NCBI GenBank assembly: GCA_044507625.1
Contig: JBIQJE010000017.1
Span: forward strand, 1 to 64,000
Source of the DNA: Hyphomicrobium_A sp044507625
GTDB taxonomy: Bacteria; Pseudomonadota; Alphaproteobacteria; Rhizobiales; Hyphomicrobiaceae
Length of the DNA stretch: 64,000 nt
Direction: 5' to 3'
Shown here: one piece after another, positions 45,800-57,288 of the stretch
Layout of the letters: the number at the start of each line of letters is the position of its first letter
Position numbering within the stretch: position 1 is the first letter of the stretch
Translations under genes and position numbers: made by a program
Notes under the pieces: model-generated
What the model saw: only the letters and a program-made list of their open reading frames with translations
Told to the model about the DNA's origin: nothing
Databases searched by the model: none

Positions 45800-47236
45800 T
45801 TAGGCGTTCGCGCGGCGCGGCTCGTCGGCGGCGACGAGCCAGCCGGGCAGCGCATGCGCCCACTCGGTCGACGTGCCCGCGCCGAGACAGATCACCATGT
45901 CGCCGGGGCGGACGTGGTGGCGCAGCAGCGGGACAAGATCGTGCACATCATCGATGTGCGTTGCCGCCGGGTGGCCCGCGGCGCGAATGCCCTCGGCGAT
46001 GTAGCGTTGATCCATGCCGGCAAGCGGGGCCTCGCCGGCGGAGTAGAGCGGGCCCACGATGACGTTGTCGGCATCGCGGAAGCAGGCGCAGAACTCGCCG
46101 AAGAGATCGTTGACGCGCGAATAACGGTGCGGCTCGAACACGGCGATGACGCGGCCGCGCGAGCCGCTGCGCGCGGCCGAAAGCACCGCGCCGATCTCGG
46201 CGGGGTGGTGCGCGTAATCGTCGTAGATCGTCGCGCCGTTCCACGTGCCGGTCAGCTCGAAGCGGCGCTTCACACCGGTGAAGGTGGAAAGCGCCTGGCG
46301 GATGGCGGCGTCGGGGATGCCGGCTTCGCTCGCGGCGGCGATGGCGGCCAGTGCATTGAGCGCGTTGTGCTGGCCCGCGATGGGGATGGACCAGCCACGG
46401 ATCTGGCGCTCGCCGCCCTTGACGCGCGCGCTGAGGTCGGCGTCGATGACGATGCCGCCGCGATCCTGCTGCAGACCGCGCAAGAGAAGATCGGCGCCCG
46501 CAACGGTGCCGTAGGTCAATAGGCGGCGGCCGTCGCGGCGCAGCTCCAGCCGGTCGATCATGGCGCGCGCGACCGGGTGGTCGATGCACGTGACCGCAAG
46601 CCCATAGAAGGGAATGTTGCGGAAGAAGGTCTCATACTCGCGGTGCATGTTCTCGACCGTCTTGAAGTAGTCGAGGTGCTCCGGGTCGATGTTGGTGACG
46701 ATGCCGATCTGGGTCGGCAGGCGCACGAACGTGCCGTCGGACTCGTCGGCCTCCACGATCATCCAGTCGCCCTTGCCGAGGCGGGCGTTCGTGCCCCAGT
46801 CCTGGATGATACCGCCGGAGATCACGGTCGGGTCGACGCCCGCGGCGGCAAAGACGTGCGCGGTGAGCGAGGTGGTCGTCGTCTTGCCGTGCGTGCCGGT
46901 GACGGAGACGGTGGAATAGAGCCGCATCAGCTCGGCGAGGATTTCGGCGCGGCGGATGACGGGCAAGCCCTTGGCGCGCGCCGCTTCCAGCTCCGGGTTG
47001 CCGGACTTTACCGCGCTGGAGATGACGATGGAGCGGGCGCCGACGAGGTTCACCGCGTCGTGGCCGATAAAGACGCGCACGCCCTTGGCGCGCAGGCGGC
47101 GAACGTTGGGGCTGTCCTTCTGGTCACTGCCTTGGACGGAATAGCCCTTCGCCAGCAGGATCTCGGCGATGGCACTCATGCCGATGCCGCCGATTCCGAT
47201 GATGTGGAAGGTCCCGATTTCGCGGGGCATCTGCAT
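45800..47236 (-). CDS. murC: UDP-N-acetylmuramate--L-alanine ligase
   Basis: 478 residues. The first Mur ligase adds L-Ala to UDP-MurNAc. The N-terminal Rossmann motif FHIIGIGGIGMSAIAEIL, the ATP loop TGTHGKTTTTSL, DEYAHHPAEI-like DDYAHHPAEIGAVL and EPHRYSR are diagnostic. GAGGGA lies before the ATG at 47236; an ATG at 47230 is in frame. It lies 107 bases after murG. Confidence 0.97.
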   Translation of the reverse strand: MQMPREIGTFHIIGIGGIGMSAIAEILLAKGYSVQGSDQKDSPNVRRLRAKGVRVFIGHDAVNLVGARSIVISSAVKSGNPELEAARAKGLPVIRRAEILAELMRLYSTVSVTGTHGKTTTTSLTAHVFAAAGVDPTVISGGIIQDWGTNARLGKGDWMIVEADESDGTFVRLPTQIGIVTNIDPEHLDYFKTVENMHREYETFFRNIPFYGLAVTCIDHPVARAMIDRLELRRDGRRLLTYGTVAGADLLLRGLQQDRGGIVIDADLSARVKGGERQIRGWSIPIAGQHNALNALAAIAAASEAGIPDAAIRQALSTFTGVKRRFELTGTWNGATIYDDYAHHPAEIGAVLSAARSGSRGRVIAVFEPHRYSRVNDLFGEFCACFRDADNVIVGPLYSAGEAPLAGMDQRYIAEGIRAAGHPAATHIDDVHDLVPLLRHHVRPGDMVICLGAGTSTEWAHALPGWLVAADEPRRANA

Positions 47237-47343
47237 GGTGATAGTCCCTCGTCATGGGCGCCGGTGGGATGCCGGCTGCCCGTGGCCCGCTTATGGCAAC
47301 GGCCGCCCGACACGCCTCGCAGCCGCCGAACGCACCCTCCGAA

Positions 47344-48450
47344 TCACTTCGAACGTATCAGCTCCTCGGTGAGATCGGCCAGACGCACAACCGCATCCGG
47401 CCGGCCGAGTTGCTTGGCGGCATCCGCCGCTCCGGTCAGTCGTCCTGGGTCACCCAACAGCCTCGCGATGTCCTGCGCAAGGCGCTGCGACGACAAATCC
47501 TTTTGCTCGATACACCAAGCTGCCCCCGATTCGGCAAGCCTGCCGGCGTTCTGGAGCTGGTCGTTGTCGATCGCATGCGGGAGCGGCACCAGGATGGACG
47601 GGCGCCCGATCACCGTCAGCTCGGCAACCGTCGAGGCGCCGGAGCGGGCGATGACGAGCTGCGCGCTCGCCATGCAATCGGGCAGATCGGCAAAGAAATG
47701 CGACACCTCGGCAGTTATGCCGTTCGCGGCATAAGCCGCCTTGACGGCTTCGGCGTCCTCGGCCCGCGCCTGCTGCACGATATCGAGCCGGTTGCGCATT
47801 TCGGCCGGCAGCAAGGCCAGAGCGGGCGGAACGGCCTCGGAGAAAAAGCGCGCGCCCTGGCTGCCGCCGAATACGAGGAGCGCCAGACGTCCGCCAGGCT
47901 GGGGCGCGCGGTAGGGCCGCTGCGCGGCGGCCATCACGGCGCTACGCACGGGATTGCCGGTGAGGTGCGCCTTGGCGGCGAGATCCGGCGAGAGGTATTT
48001 CGTCTGCGCGAAGGAGGTGGCGATACCGCTCGCGCCCTTGGCCAGCATGCGGTTGGCGCGGCCCAGCACCGCGTTCTGCTCGTGCAGCAGGGTGGGGAGC
48101 CCGCGTACCTGCGCCGCCTTGATGGGGGCGAAGGTCGGATAGCCGCCAAAGCCGACGACCGCGCCCGGCTTCAGGCGGCCGAGGATCTTGTAAGCGGAGA
48201 AGAGACCGCGCCCGAGCAGCATCGCCGTGCGCGCAGCGGCAACGGGCGACCTGGAGCCGAGCGTTGCGGAGGGCAGCCGATAAACGGTGCGCGCAGGAAA
48301 TCCGGTGCCGTAGCGATCGCCGCGCATGTCGGTGGCGAGGTCGACGGTGATGCCGCGCCGCGCCAGCTCCTCCGCGAGGGCCTGCGCGGGGAAGAGATGC
48401 CCACCCGTGCCGCCCGCCGCCAATAGCACGCTCTTGCTCTGCTCTGTCAC
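47344..48450 (-). CDS. murG: Undecaprenyldiphospho-muramoylpentapeptide GlcNAc transferase
   Basis: 368 residues. MurG adds GlcNAc to lipid I, making lipid II on the inner face of the membrane. Signatures are LLAAGGTGGHLFPAQALA, VVGFGGYPTFAPIKAA, HEQNAVLGRANRML, LLVFGGSQGARFF and ARSGASTVAELTVIGRPSI. The start GTG at 48450 overlaps the ftsW stop as GTGA. Confidence 0.97.
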   Translation of the reverse strand: MTEQSKSVLLAAGGTGGHLFPAQALAEELARRGITVDLATDMRGDRYGTGFPARTVYRLPSATLGSRSPVAAARTAMLLGRGLFSAYKILGRLKPGAVVGFGGYPTFAPIKAAQVRGLPTLLHEQNAVLGRANRMLAKGASGIATSFAQTKYLSPDLAAKAHLTGNPVRSAVMAAAQRPYRAPQPGGRLALLVFGGSQGARFFSEAVPPALALLPAEMRNRLDIVQQARAEDAEAVKAAYAANGITAEVSHFFADLPDCMASAQLVIARSGASTVAELTVIGRPSILVPLPHAIDNDQLQNAGRLAESGAAWCIEQKDLSSQRLAQDIARLLGDPGRLTGAADAAKQLGRPDAVVRLADLTEELIRSK

Positions 48451-49637
48451 TTCTGTCCCGGTCCTGTTGCCTGCATGCGCTGATCGATATGTCCCATGTC
48501 GTTCAGCAGTGCCGGTTTTCTGAGGCGTGCCGCATGCGGGCGATGCCGCGTCAGCGCGAGCAACATCCCCAGCGTCAGCGATACGGCGATCATCGAGGAG
48601 CCGCCGGACGACACGAACGGCAGCGTGATGCCCTTCGCAGGCAGCAGGCCGACGTTGACACCCATGTTGATCAGCGCCTGGAGGCCGAACAGCAGCGCCA
48701 ATCCCTGAATGGAAAGCCGCGTTGCGGCGTCGCTCTCCTGCGCGGCGGCAATGAGCACCCGCATCACGATGAAGAAGAAAAGCCCGAGCAGCACGAGGCA
48801 GGCGATGACGCCGTATTCCTCGGCGACGACGGCGAAGATGAAATCGGTGTGCGCGTCGGGGAGCACCGTTTTGATGGTGCCCTCCCCCGGACCGCGTCCG
48901 AGGAAGCCGCCCTCGGAGAAGGAGCGCATGGCGCGGTCGAGCTGGGAGAAATCGCCGGGCGTCGGCGCGAGAAATTTATCGATGCGCCAGCGCACGTGGT
49001 CGAACGAGGTATAGGCGAAGGCAATGCCGAGAACGCCGCAGCCGGCAATGATGCCAGCGCCCAGCAGCGCCTGCCCGGAGAGGAAGTAAAGCGTGCCCCA
49101 GACCGCGGTCACAAGCAGCGTCTGGCCGACATCCGGCTGCGAAAGGAGAAGCCCGGTGAAGCAGATGGCGAGCGCGATCGCGAGCGGCAGTGCGGGCATG
49201 TCGGTGCGGCGGTTGCTTTCGGCGAACAGCCACGCCGACAGGATCACGAAGCCGGGCTTGGCAAACTCGGACGGCTGCAGCGAATGGCCGGCGATGGACA
49301 GCCAGCGCCGCGCGCCCTGGATTTCACCGCCGACGAAATGCACGGCAACGAGCCCCACCATGGACACGGCGAAGAGGCCGAGCGCGAGACGGCGCACGCC
49401 GCGCGGGCTGAGCAGCGAAACAGCGAGCATCACCACAACGCCGAGGGCGGAGAAGAACAGATGCCGCTCAACGAAGTAGTAGGTCGGTAGACCCTTGCGC
49501 AGCGCAACGGCGGGACTCGCGGCGAGCGACAGGACGAGGCCCGCGCCCACGAGCGCGAGAATGGCGCCGACGAGCACGTGGTCGACGGTGAACCACCAGT
49601 CGGCGACACGGCTACGGTCGGCGCGCGAGAGCCTCAT
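48447..49637 (-). CDS. ftsW: Division SEDS glycosyltransferase FtsW
   Basis: 396 residues with about ten membrane helices. The SEDS family polymerises glycan strands with FtsI. Family segments are GARRWLSIAGHSLQPSEFAKPGFVI with a conserved motif, LSQPDVGQTLLVT and LPAKGITLPFVSSGGSSMI. The ATG at 49637 has AAGAGG upstream. The first six codons and the start are repeated 338 bases upstream at the murD stop. GTGA overlap with murG. Confidence 0.96.
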   Translation of the reverse strand: MRLSRADRSRVADWWFTVDHVLVGAILALVGAGLVLSLAASPAVALRKGLPTYYFVERHLFFSALGVVVMLAVSLLSPRGVRRLALGLFAVSMVGLVAVHFVGGEIQGARRWLSIAGHSLQPSEFAKPGFVILSAWLFAESNRRTDMPALPLAIALAICFTGLLLSQPDVGQTLLVTAVWGTLYFLSGQALLGAGIIAGCGVLGIAFAYTSFDHVRWRIDKFLAPTPGDFSQLDRAMRSFSEGGFLGRGPGEGTIKTVLPDAHTDFIFAVVAEEYGVIACLVLLGLFFFIVMRVLIAAAQESDAATRLSIQGLALLFGLQALINMGVNVGLLPAKGITLPFVSSGGSSMIAVSLTLGMLLALTRHRPHAARLRKPALLNDMGHIDQRMQATGPGQK

Positions 49638-49971
49638 GGGCGCCTCTTGGCTTGGCGCCGGTGACAGCCCTGCGGGGAGCTGGGTGCCGACGCTGCGGTA
49701 AGGCAGGCGCGGTGGGGGTAACTCAAAGTTTCCAGCGCGCGCGCGTTGAACCTGGCGTGGATCCCGGCCTTCACCGGGATGACGGCATTGCGGGCCGGGA
49801 CGTCGAAAGCCTGGATGATGTTGTTGCGTGCCGAAACGTGGGGTGCCTGCGGGGGGACGACGATGCTTAGTGCTCTGACCTGATGGCCGTCCACTTCGTC
49901 ATGCCGACGCAGGTCGGCATCCACGTTCGTCTTCGCAAATGAGACGTTCGCATGATGGGCGCGCGAGAGCC

Positions 49972-49975
<4 letters not shown>
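49634..49975 (-). CDS. 113-residue frame created by the insertion between murD and ftsW
   Basis: It starts at the duplicated ATG (49973-49975) that overlaps the murD TGA as ATGA and ends at a TGA that overlaps the true ftsW ATG as ATGA. It begins MRLSRA like FtsW and then becomes unrelated, Ala/Arg/Val-rich text with no membrane helix or motif. It inherits a GGAG site (GCTGCGGAGCAGCCC) from the murD end. It may be translated simply to keep ribosomes moving through the operon. A protein function is doubtful. Confidence 0.35.
49756..49784. repeat. REP-like palindrome (forward)
   Basis: CGTGGAT at the left, arms CCCGG/CCGGG, ATGACG at the right. It lies within the 338-bp segment and matches the family at 852, 33325 and 33684. 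Confidence 0.65.
49897..49925. repeat. REP-like palindrome (reverse)
   Basis: Read on the minus strand it starts CGTGGAT and ends ATGACG with arms GCCGAC/GTCGGC. It is the inverted partner of the element at 49756-49784, 112 bases away. Confidence 0.65.
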
Positions 49976-51393
<1,418 letters not shown>

Positions 51394-51434
51394 GGGCAAA
51401 AATCTAACGCAACTGGGGCCCGAAGGCGTTGGGT

Positions 51435-52517
51435 TTAGCGGAGCTTCAGGGTTGCAAGGCCGACCAGCGCCAGGATCACGGAAATGATCCAGAAGCGCAC
51501 CACGACCGTCGATTCCTGCCAGCCCTGCTGCTCATAGTGATGGTGGAGCGGCGCCATTCGAAAAACGCGTTTGCCGGTGGTCTTGTAGGACGCCACCTGG
51601 ATGATGACCGACAGCGTCTCCAGCACGAACAGACCGCCGACGATGCCGAGCACGATCTCGTGCTTCGTGGCGACCGCGATGGCGCCGAGCGCACCACCCA
51701 GGGCGAGCGAGCCGGTATCGCCCATGAAGATCATGGCGGGGGGCGCGTTGAACCACAGGAAGCCGAGACCGGCGCCGATCAGTGCGCCGCAGATGACCGC
51801 AAGCTCGCCCGTTCCCGCCACGTAATGGATCTGCAGGTACTGGGCGAATTTCGCATTGCCGATCAGGTAGGCGATGAGGCCGAACGTGGCGGCGGCGATC
51901 ATCACCGGCACGATGGCGAGACCGTCGAGGCCGTCGGTGAGGTTCACCGCGTTGCCGGCGCCGGCGATGATGAAGACGCCGACCAGCAGGAAGAAGATGC
52001 CCAGATCCAGCACGAGGTTCTTGAAGAAGGGCACCGTCAGCACCTGGCTGATCTCGGGCGGGCCGAGATACATGACGAAGCCGGTGGCGATGGCCGCGAT
52101 CAGAAGCTCGAGGCCGAGGCGCATGCGGCTGGAGAAGCCGGAGGAGGTGCGCTTCTTGACCTTCAGGTAGTCGTCATAGAAGCCGATGGCGCCGTAGCCG
52201 AGCGTCACGCCGAGCACGATCCAGATGTAAGGGTTCTGCAGGTTCGCCCATAGGAGCGTCGAGACCGTGACGCCCGCAAGGATCATGAGACCACCCATCG
52301 TGGGCGTGCCGACCTTGGCGAGGTGCGTCTTGGGTCCATCGTCGCGGATGGGCTGGCCCTTGCCCTGCTTCACGCGCAGCAGGTCGATGATGCCGGGACC
52401 GAACAGCATGACGAACAGCAGCGCGGTGAAGATGGCGCCGCCGGTGCGGAAGGTAATGTAGCGGAATACGTTCAGCACACCGATCTGGTCGCTGAAGCTC
52501 ACCAATTCATACAGCAT
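51435..52517 (-). CDS. mraY: Phospho-MurNAc-pentapeptide transferase
   Basis: 360 residues with about ten membrane helices. MraY moves phospho-MurNAc-pentapeptide to undecaprenyl phosphate, making lipid I. Conserved segments are DDGPKTHLAKVGTPTMGGL, GFYDDYLKV with the Asp pair, NLTDGLDGLAI, and MAPLHHHYEQQGW with three His. GGAGAG precedes the ATG. The gap to murF is 50 bases. Confidence 0.98.
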   Translation of the reverse strand: MLYELVSFSDQIGVLNVFRYITFRTGGAIFTALLFVMLFGPGIIDLLRVKQGKGQPIRDDGPKTHLAKVGTPTMGGLMILAGVTVSTLLWANLQNPYIWIVLGVTLGYGAIGFYDDYLKVKKRTSSGFSSRMRLGLELLIAAIATGFVMYLGPPEISQVLTVPFFKNLVLDLGIFFLLVGVFIIAGAGNAVNLTDGLDGLAIVPVMIAAATFGLIAYLIGNAKFAQYLQIHYVAGTGELAVICGALIGAGLGFLWFNAPPAMIFMGDTGSLALGGALGAIAVATKHEIVLGIVGGLFVLETLSVIIQVASYKTTGKRVFRMAPLHHHYEQQGWQESTVVVRFWIISVILALVGLATLKLR

Positions 52518-52567
52518 TCAACTCTCCGCACGGCATCTCGATCTCCCCCACGTGCCGAACCGCCAGC

Positions 52568-53983
52568 TCAGGTGTCGGCACGTGCGCCCTCGCCTTTGGC
52601 AATCAGCGCCTCGACGAGCGGCGCCATGCGCGAGCCCAGCGAGCCTTTGACCATTACAACGTCACCCCCGCGGACACTGCTGGTGACCGCCTCGGCAATC
52701 CCCTCCGACGTTGGCGCCCAGGCCCCGCGCCGGCTCGGGGGCAATGCGTCGAACAGGCGGGCCATGCCGGGACCACAGGCAAAGACCAGATCGACCTCGG
52801 CGGCGTCAACGGGACCATTGAGCGCCGCGTGCAGGTCTCCCGATTCTGCGCCCAGCTCGAGCATGTCGCCGAGAACGGCGATGCGGCGGGCGAATGTCGC
52901 GCGGGGGACGGTCGCCATGGCGGCGAGCGCGGAACGCATCGAAGCCGGGTTGGCGTTGTAGCTTTCGTCGATGAGCAGCACGGGGCCGCCGGGAAAGGCG
53001 ATCTGGCGGCGCTCGCCACGTCCCTTCGCGGCGCGCATGCCGGCGAGGGCTGCGACGGCCCGCTCGATATCGGCGCCGAGCGCGTCCAGCGCCGCGATGA
53101 CGGCAAGCGAATTTTGCGCAAGGTGCGCTCCAGGTGCGCCGAGACGGTAGGCGACCAGCCGCCCTCCCACCCGGACAGTGACGTCCGAGCCCTCGGCATC
53201 GAGCGAGAACACTTCCGGGTACACGTCGGCGTTTTCATGGCGGCCGAAGGAGACGACTTTCGCGCCGTGCTCCCGGGCGCGCTGCGCCAAAAGCTCGAAA
53301 TGCGCATTATCGCGGTTGAGGATGGCGATGCCGCCCGGCTCCAGGCCGCCGAAAATTTCCGCTTTCGCCTCGGCGATCTTCTCCGTGGTGCCGAAGAATT
53401 CCAGGTGCACCGGCTCCACGGTCGTCACAATGGCGACGTGCGGGCGCACCAGCGCCGTGAGCGGCGTGATCTCGCCAGCGTGGTTCATGCCGATCTCGAA
53501 CACGCCATAGCGCACATCGGCGGGCATGCGCGCGAGGGTGAGCGGCACGCCCCAATGATTGTTGAACGATTTCTCCGCCGCATGGGTCGGGCCGAGGCGC
53601 GAAAGGCAGGCGCGGAGCGCTTCCTTGGTGCCCGTTTTGCCGACGCTGCCCGTCACCGCAACGATGCGCGCGCCGGTGCGGCGGCGGGCGGCGGCCGCGA
53701 TGTTGCGCAGGCCCTGGAGGGTATCGTCGATCCGCAGAAGCGCGCCGTCGCCCGCAACGCGGTGATAGCGCGGCTCCACCAGGGCCGCCGCGGCACCCTT
53801 GCGGAAGGCTTCGAGGACGAAATCATGGCCGTCGCGTACATCGCGCAGGGCGACGAACACCTCGCCGGGGGCGAGGCTGCGCGTATCGATTGAGAATCCG
53901 GTGATGGGCTGGTCCGGTTCCCCGTCGGCGACGCCGATGGCGGCCGGCACGAGGCTGTCCCAGGTCCACAGTGGCTTCGTCAT
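52568..53983 (-). CDS. murF: UDP-MurNAc-tripeptide--D-Ala-D-Ala ligase
   Basis: 471 residues. Adds the D-Ala-D-Ala made by Ddl. The ATP loop TGSVGKTGTKEAL, MNHAGEITPLTALVRP and LLIDESYNANPASMRSAL are the MurF marks. It follows murE with three bases between the stop and the ATG. Confidence 0.97.
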   Translation of the reverse strand: MTKPLWTWDSLVPAAIGVADGEPDQPITGFSIDTRSLAPGEVFVALRDVRDGHDFVLEAFRKGAAAALVEPRYHRVAGDGALLRIDDTLQGLRNIAAAARRRTGARIVAVTGSVGKTGTKEALRACLSRLGPTHAAEKSFNNHWGVPLTLARMPADVRYGVFEIGMNHAGEITPLTALVRPHVAIVTTVEPVHLEFFGTTEKIAEAKAEIFGGLEPGGIAILNRDNAHFELLAQRAREHGAKVVSFGRHENADVYPEVFSLDAEGSDVTVRVGGRLVAYRLGAPGAHLAQNSLAVIAALDALGADIERAVAALAGMRAAKGRGERRQIAFPGGPVLLIDESYNANPASMRSALAAMATVPRATFARRIAVLGDMLELGAESGDLHAALNGPVDAAEVDLVFACGPGMARLFDALPPSRRGAWAPTSEGIAEAVTSSVRGGDVVMVKGSLGSRMAPLVEALIAKGEGARADT

Positions 53984-53986
53984 GCT

Positions 53987-55438
53987 TCAGCCGCGCTCCA
54001 GCGCCTTGCGGATTTCGTCGTGGTCGGAGAACGGCAGCACCTTGTCGCCGATGATCTGTCCGGTCTCGTGACCCTTGCCCGCAACGACGAGCACGTCGCC
54101 GGCGCCGAGCATGGCAACGCCGGCCGCGATCGCCTCGGCGCGGTCGCCGATCTCCCGGGCGCCGGGGGCGGCGGCGAGAATCTCGGCGCGGATCGTCTCC
54201 GGCTTCTCGGTGCGCGGGTTGTCGTCAGTCACGATGACGACATCGGACTTTTCGACCGCGATCGCACCCATGATGGGCCGCTTGCCCTTGTCGCGGTCGC
54301 CGCCGCAGCCCATCACGCAGATGAGCTTTCCGCTCGCGAATGGGCGCAGGGCATCGAGCACGGCGGCGAGGGCTTCGGGCTTGTGGGCATAGTCGACGGC
54401 GGCAAGGCCACCGTTCTTTTCGCCGACGATCTCGAGGCGGCCCTTCACGCCCTTGAGGTTTTGCAGCGCGGGCAGCACACGGCCCGCAACCTCGCCGGTC
54501 GCGATGGCAAGCCCCGCGGCGACGAGCGCGTTCGCCGCCTGATATTCACCGAGCAGTGGCAGGCGGACGTCGAACACGCGGCCTTCGTGCGCCACGGACA
54601 TGCGCTGCGCAAAACCTTCGCGCACCAGCCGCTCGAGCTTCAGGCCCACGCCGTTGCGGCCGACGCTGAAGACGCGCCTTCCGGCGTCCTCCGCTGCCTT
54701 GAGCACACGATGCCCGCCATCGGCATCGATGTTGACGACGGCGGTGCCATCCTCAGGGAGAAGCTGCGTGAAGAGGCGCAGCTTGGCGGCGAGGTATTCC
54801 TCCAGCGAGGGATGATAGTCGAGGTGGTCGCGGCCGAGATTGGTGAAGGCGGCAGCCTTGAGGCGCACGCCATCGAGGCGATGCTGGTCGAGGCCGTGGG
54901 ACGAGGCTTCGAATGCCAGGTGCGTGATGCCCTCGGCGGCGAGCTCTGCGAGGGTCCGGTGCAGCGAGACGGGATCGGGCGTCGTCAAGGAGCCATAGAT
55001 GGCCTCGTCGCTCTTGATGAGGCCGATCGTGCCGAGGGAGGCGCTGCGGTGTCCGAGCGCGGCGTAGATCTGGCGGGTGAACTCGGCAACGGATGTCTTG
55101 CCGCTCGTGCCTGTGACGGCGACCGTCGTCTCGGGCTGCTGCAGGCCGAAGAAGCGGGCCGCCATCAGCGCAAGCACGCGGCGCGGCTCGGACGCGCGAA
55201 CGACCGGCACATCGCCGGTGCCGTCCACCTCGGCGTCGGCGCCCGCGAGCACGGCCACCGCGCCCTTAACGATCGCATCGGCGATGAAGCGTGCGCCGTC
55301 GGCCTTGGCGCCGGGAAGCGCCACGAAGACGAAGCCGGGCCGGACGTTGCGGCTGTCGGAGGTGACGCCGGTGACCTCCACGTTGCCGGAACCGGCCGGA
55401 GCGATGGCGTCAGCCCCTATGAGCGAGGAGAGAAGCAT
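53987..55438 (-). CDS. murE: UDP-MurNAc-L-Ala-D-Glu--meso-DAP ligase
   Basis: 483 residues. The ATP loop TGTSGKTSVAEF and the specificity motif DNPR in IVTDDNPRTEKPETI indicate meso-diaminopimelate, as expected for a Gram-negative cell wall. Also visible is EASSHGLDQHRLDG. CAGGAGAACC is directly before the ATG at 55438. The gap to ftsI is 56 bases. Confidence 0.97.
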   Translation of the reverse strand: MLLSSLIGADAIAPAGSGNVEVTGVTSDSRNVRPGFVFVALPGAKADGARFIADAIVKGAVAVLAGADAEVDGTGDVPVVRASEPRRVLALMAARFFGLQQPETTVAVTGTSGKTSVAEFTRQIYAALGHRSASLGTIGLIKSDEAIYGSLTTPDPVSLHRTLAELAAEGITHLAFEASSHGLDQHRLDGVRLKAAAFTNLGRDHLDYHPSLEEYLAAKLRLFTQLLPEDGTAVVNIDADGGHRVLKAAEDAGRRVFSVGRNGVGLKLERLVREGFAQRMSVAHEGRVFDVRLPLLGEYQAANALVAAGLAIATGEVAGRVLPALQNLKGVKGRLEIVGEKNGGLAAVDYAHKPEALAAVLDALRPFASGKLICVMGCGGDRDKGKRPIMGAIAVEKSDVVIVTDDNPRTEKPETIRAEILAAAPGAREIGDRAEAIAAGVAMLGAGDVLVVAGKGHETGQIIGDKVLPFSDHDEIRKALERG

Positions 55439-55494
55439 GGTTCTCCTGGTGCTGTGTGGAACTCAACGCCTCGGTTCGACGGCCGCGGGGGACG

Positions 55495-57288
55495 TCACCG
55501 AGCTTCATATTTTGCCGCCGAGGCAGCGTCAAACGCCAGAGTTTTGCCGCCCAGCGATGCCGACTGCTTGGGCAACATGCCCAGCAGAGGGCCGATACGC
55601 GACACGATTCGCGCGGTGGTGGGGGCAGCATTGCGCGATGCGAGCACTTCTCCGCCGGATTCCTTCGTACCCTTGGGCTCGAACAGGAGCGTGAAGACCA
55701 GATAGCGCGGCTCATCCATCGGGAACGCGGCAAGGAAAGAAGAGATCACCGCCTTCTCGCGGTAGCCGCCCGGCCCCGGCATTTCCGCGGTACCCGTCTT
55801 GCCGCCCACCTCATAGCCCTGCACCTCGGCGCGCTTGCCGGTGCCCCCCGGCTCGGCGACGTTGCGCCGCATCATGGCGCGCATGCGCGCGCTGGTCTCG
55901 GCGGACACGAGCCGAATGTCCGCCTGTCCGGCGCCGACGGGGCGCTTGATGAACGTCGGCAAGACTTTCTGGCCGCCGTTGACGATGGAGGCCGCGGCGG
56001 CGGCGAACTGCAGGGGCGCCATGGCGATGCCGTGGCCGTAGGCGATCGTGATGGTCTCGATCTCACCCCAGCGCTTGGGCAGCTGCGGGGGCGCAATCGG
56101 GCCCGCCTCGGTCTTCATGGCATCGAGCAGCGACAGACGGCCAAGGAACTGCTGGAAGTTTTGCGTACCCGCCTGCAACGCCAGCATGGCCGCGCCGACG
56201 TTGGAGGAACGGATGAAGATTTCCGCAACCGAGAGCGGGCGGCCGGCGGAATGCAGGTCCTTGATGGTGAAGCGCCCGGAGACGAGCTCCTTGCGCACGT
56301 CGAGAATGGTTTCGGGCGTCACCTGCGCGCGGTCGAGCGCCATGGCGACGGTGAGCGTCTTGAAGACGGAACCGAGCTCGAAGGTGCTGGACGAAATCTT
56401 GTCGAGATTGCCAGGTTCGAGGCTCATGCCGGGCCGAGCGGGATCGACGGCCGGAAGCGAAGCGGAAGCCAGCACCTCGCCGTTGGTGACATCGAGCACG
56501 ACGGCGGCGGCACCCTTCGCCTCGAAGCGCTCCATAGCGCTTACGAGTTCGGCTTCGACAGCGTGCTGCACGCCGATGTCGATCGACAGGCGCACGGGCG
56601 GGCGCTCGGCGATCATCGCGGCCTGTACCGATTCGACGCCGACCACCTCGTCGACATAGCGCTCGATCCCGGCGACACCCTTGTTGTCGATATTGACGTA
56701 GCCGACCACGTGGCCGGCGAGCTTGCCGCCCGGATAGGCGCGGCGCAGCTCGCGCCGGAAGTTGAGTCCCGGCAGGCCGAGGTTGTGCACCTCCTGGGCG
56801 ACGCGCGGAGAAAGTCCGCGCCGCAGCCATACGAAGCGGCGGGTGCGGTCGGACAGATCCTTGCGCAGCGCCGCGCTGTCGAGATCGGAAAACACCGCCG
56901 CCAGCTTCTCGATCACCTCGTCGCGGTCGATGACGCGCGCGGGGTCGGCGAACAGCGAATAGACCTCGACGTCCGTCGCCAGCAGGCGGCCGTTGCGATC
57001 GACAATATCGGGGCGTGCAAAGCTCTGCGCCACGGTCTCGTTGAGGGAAGCGGAAAGCTCACCCTGGCTCGACAGCGCCAAGCGCACGAGCTGGGCGCCC
57101 ACGGCGAGGAAGGCGATCGCGACGGCGAGCGTGGCGATGAGCGTGCGCAGCGGCCCGTTAGCGCCGCGCGAAGCGGGACCACCACGCGGTGAGGGAGCAC
57201 CATGGGGAACCGGGTCGCCGTGCGAAGCGGACGCCGCTGGCGCTGGCCCGCCCACGCGATCATCGCTCCCCGACGCCATGCGCACCAT
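55495..57288 (-). CDS. ftsI: Division-specific penicillin-binding protein FtsI (PBP3)
   Basis: 597 residues. A short cytoplasmic N-terminus, one helix (LIATLAVAIAFLAVGAQLVRL), a pedestal domain, then the transpeptidase with SVFK (active serine), SSN in FIRSSNVGAAM and KTG in VGGKTGTAEM. It cross-links septal peptidoglycan with FtsW. The ATG at 57288 overlaps the ftsL stop (TGATG) and has AGGGGAA upstream. Confidence 0.97.
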   Translation of the reverse strand: MVRMASGSDDRVGGPAPAASASHGDPVPHGAPSPRGGPASRGANGPLRTLIATLAVAIAFLAVGAQLVRLALSSQGELSASLNETVAQSFARPDIVDRNGRLLATDVEVYSLFADPARVIDRDEVIEKLAAVFSDLDSAALRKDLSDRTRRFVWLRRGLSPRVAQEVHNLGLPGLNFRRELRRAYPGGKLAGHVVGYVNIDNKGVAGIERYVDEVVGVESVQAAMIAERPPVRLSIDIGVQHAVEAELVSAMERFEAKGAAAVVLDVTNGEVLASASLPAVDPARPGMSLEPGNLDKISSSTFELGSVFKTLTVAMALDRAQVTPETILDVRKELVSGRFTIKDLHSAGRPLSVAEIFIRSSNVGAAMLALQAGTQNFQQFLGRLSLLDAMKTEAGPIAPPQLPKRWGEIETITIAYGHGIAMAPLQFAAAAASIVNGGQKVLPTFIKRPVGAGQADIRLVSAETSARMRAMMRRNVAEPGGTGKRAEVQGYEVGGKTGTAEMPGPGGYREKAVISSFLAAFPMDEPRYLVFTLLFEPKGTKESGGEVLASRNAAPTTARIVSRIGPLLGMLPKQSASLGGKTLAFDAASAAKYEAR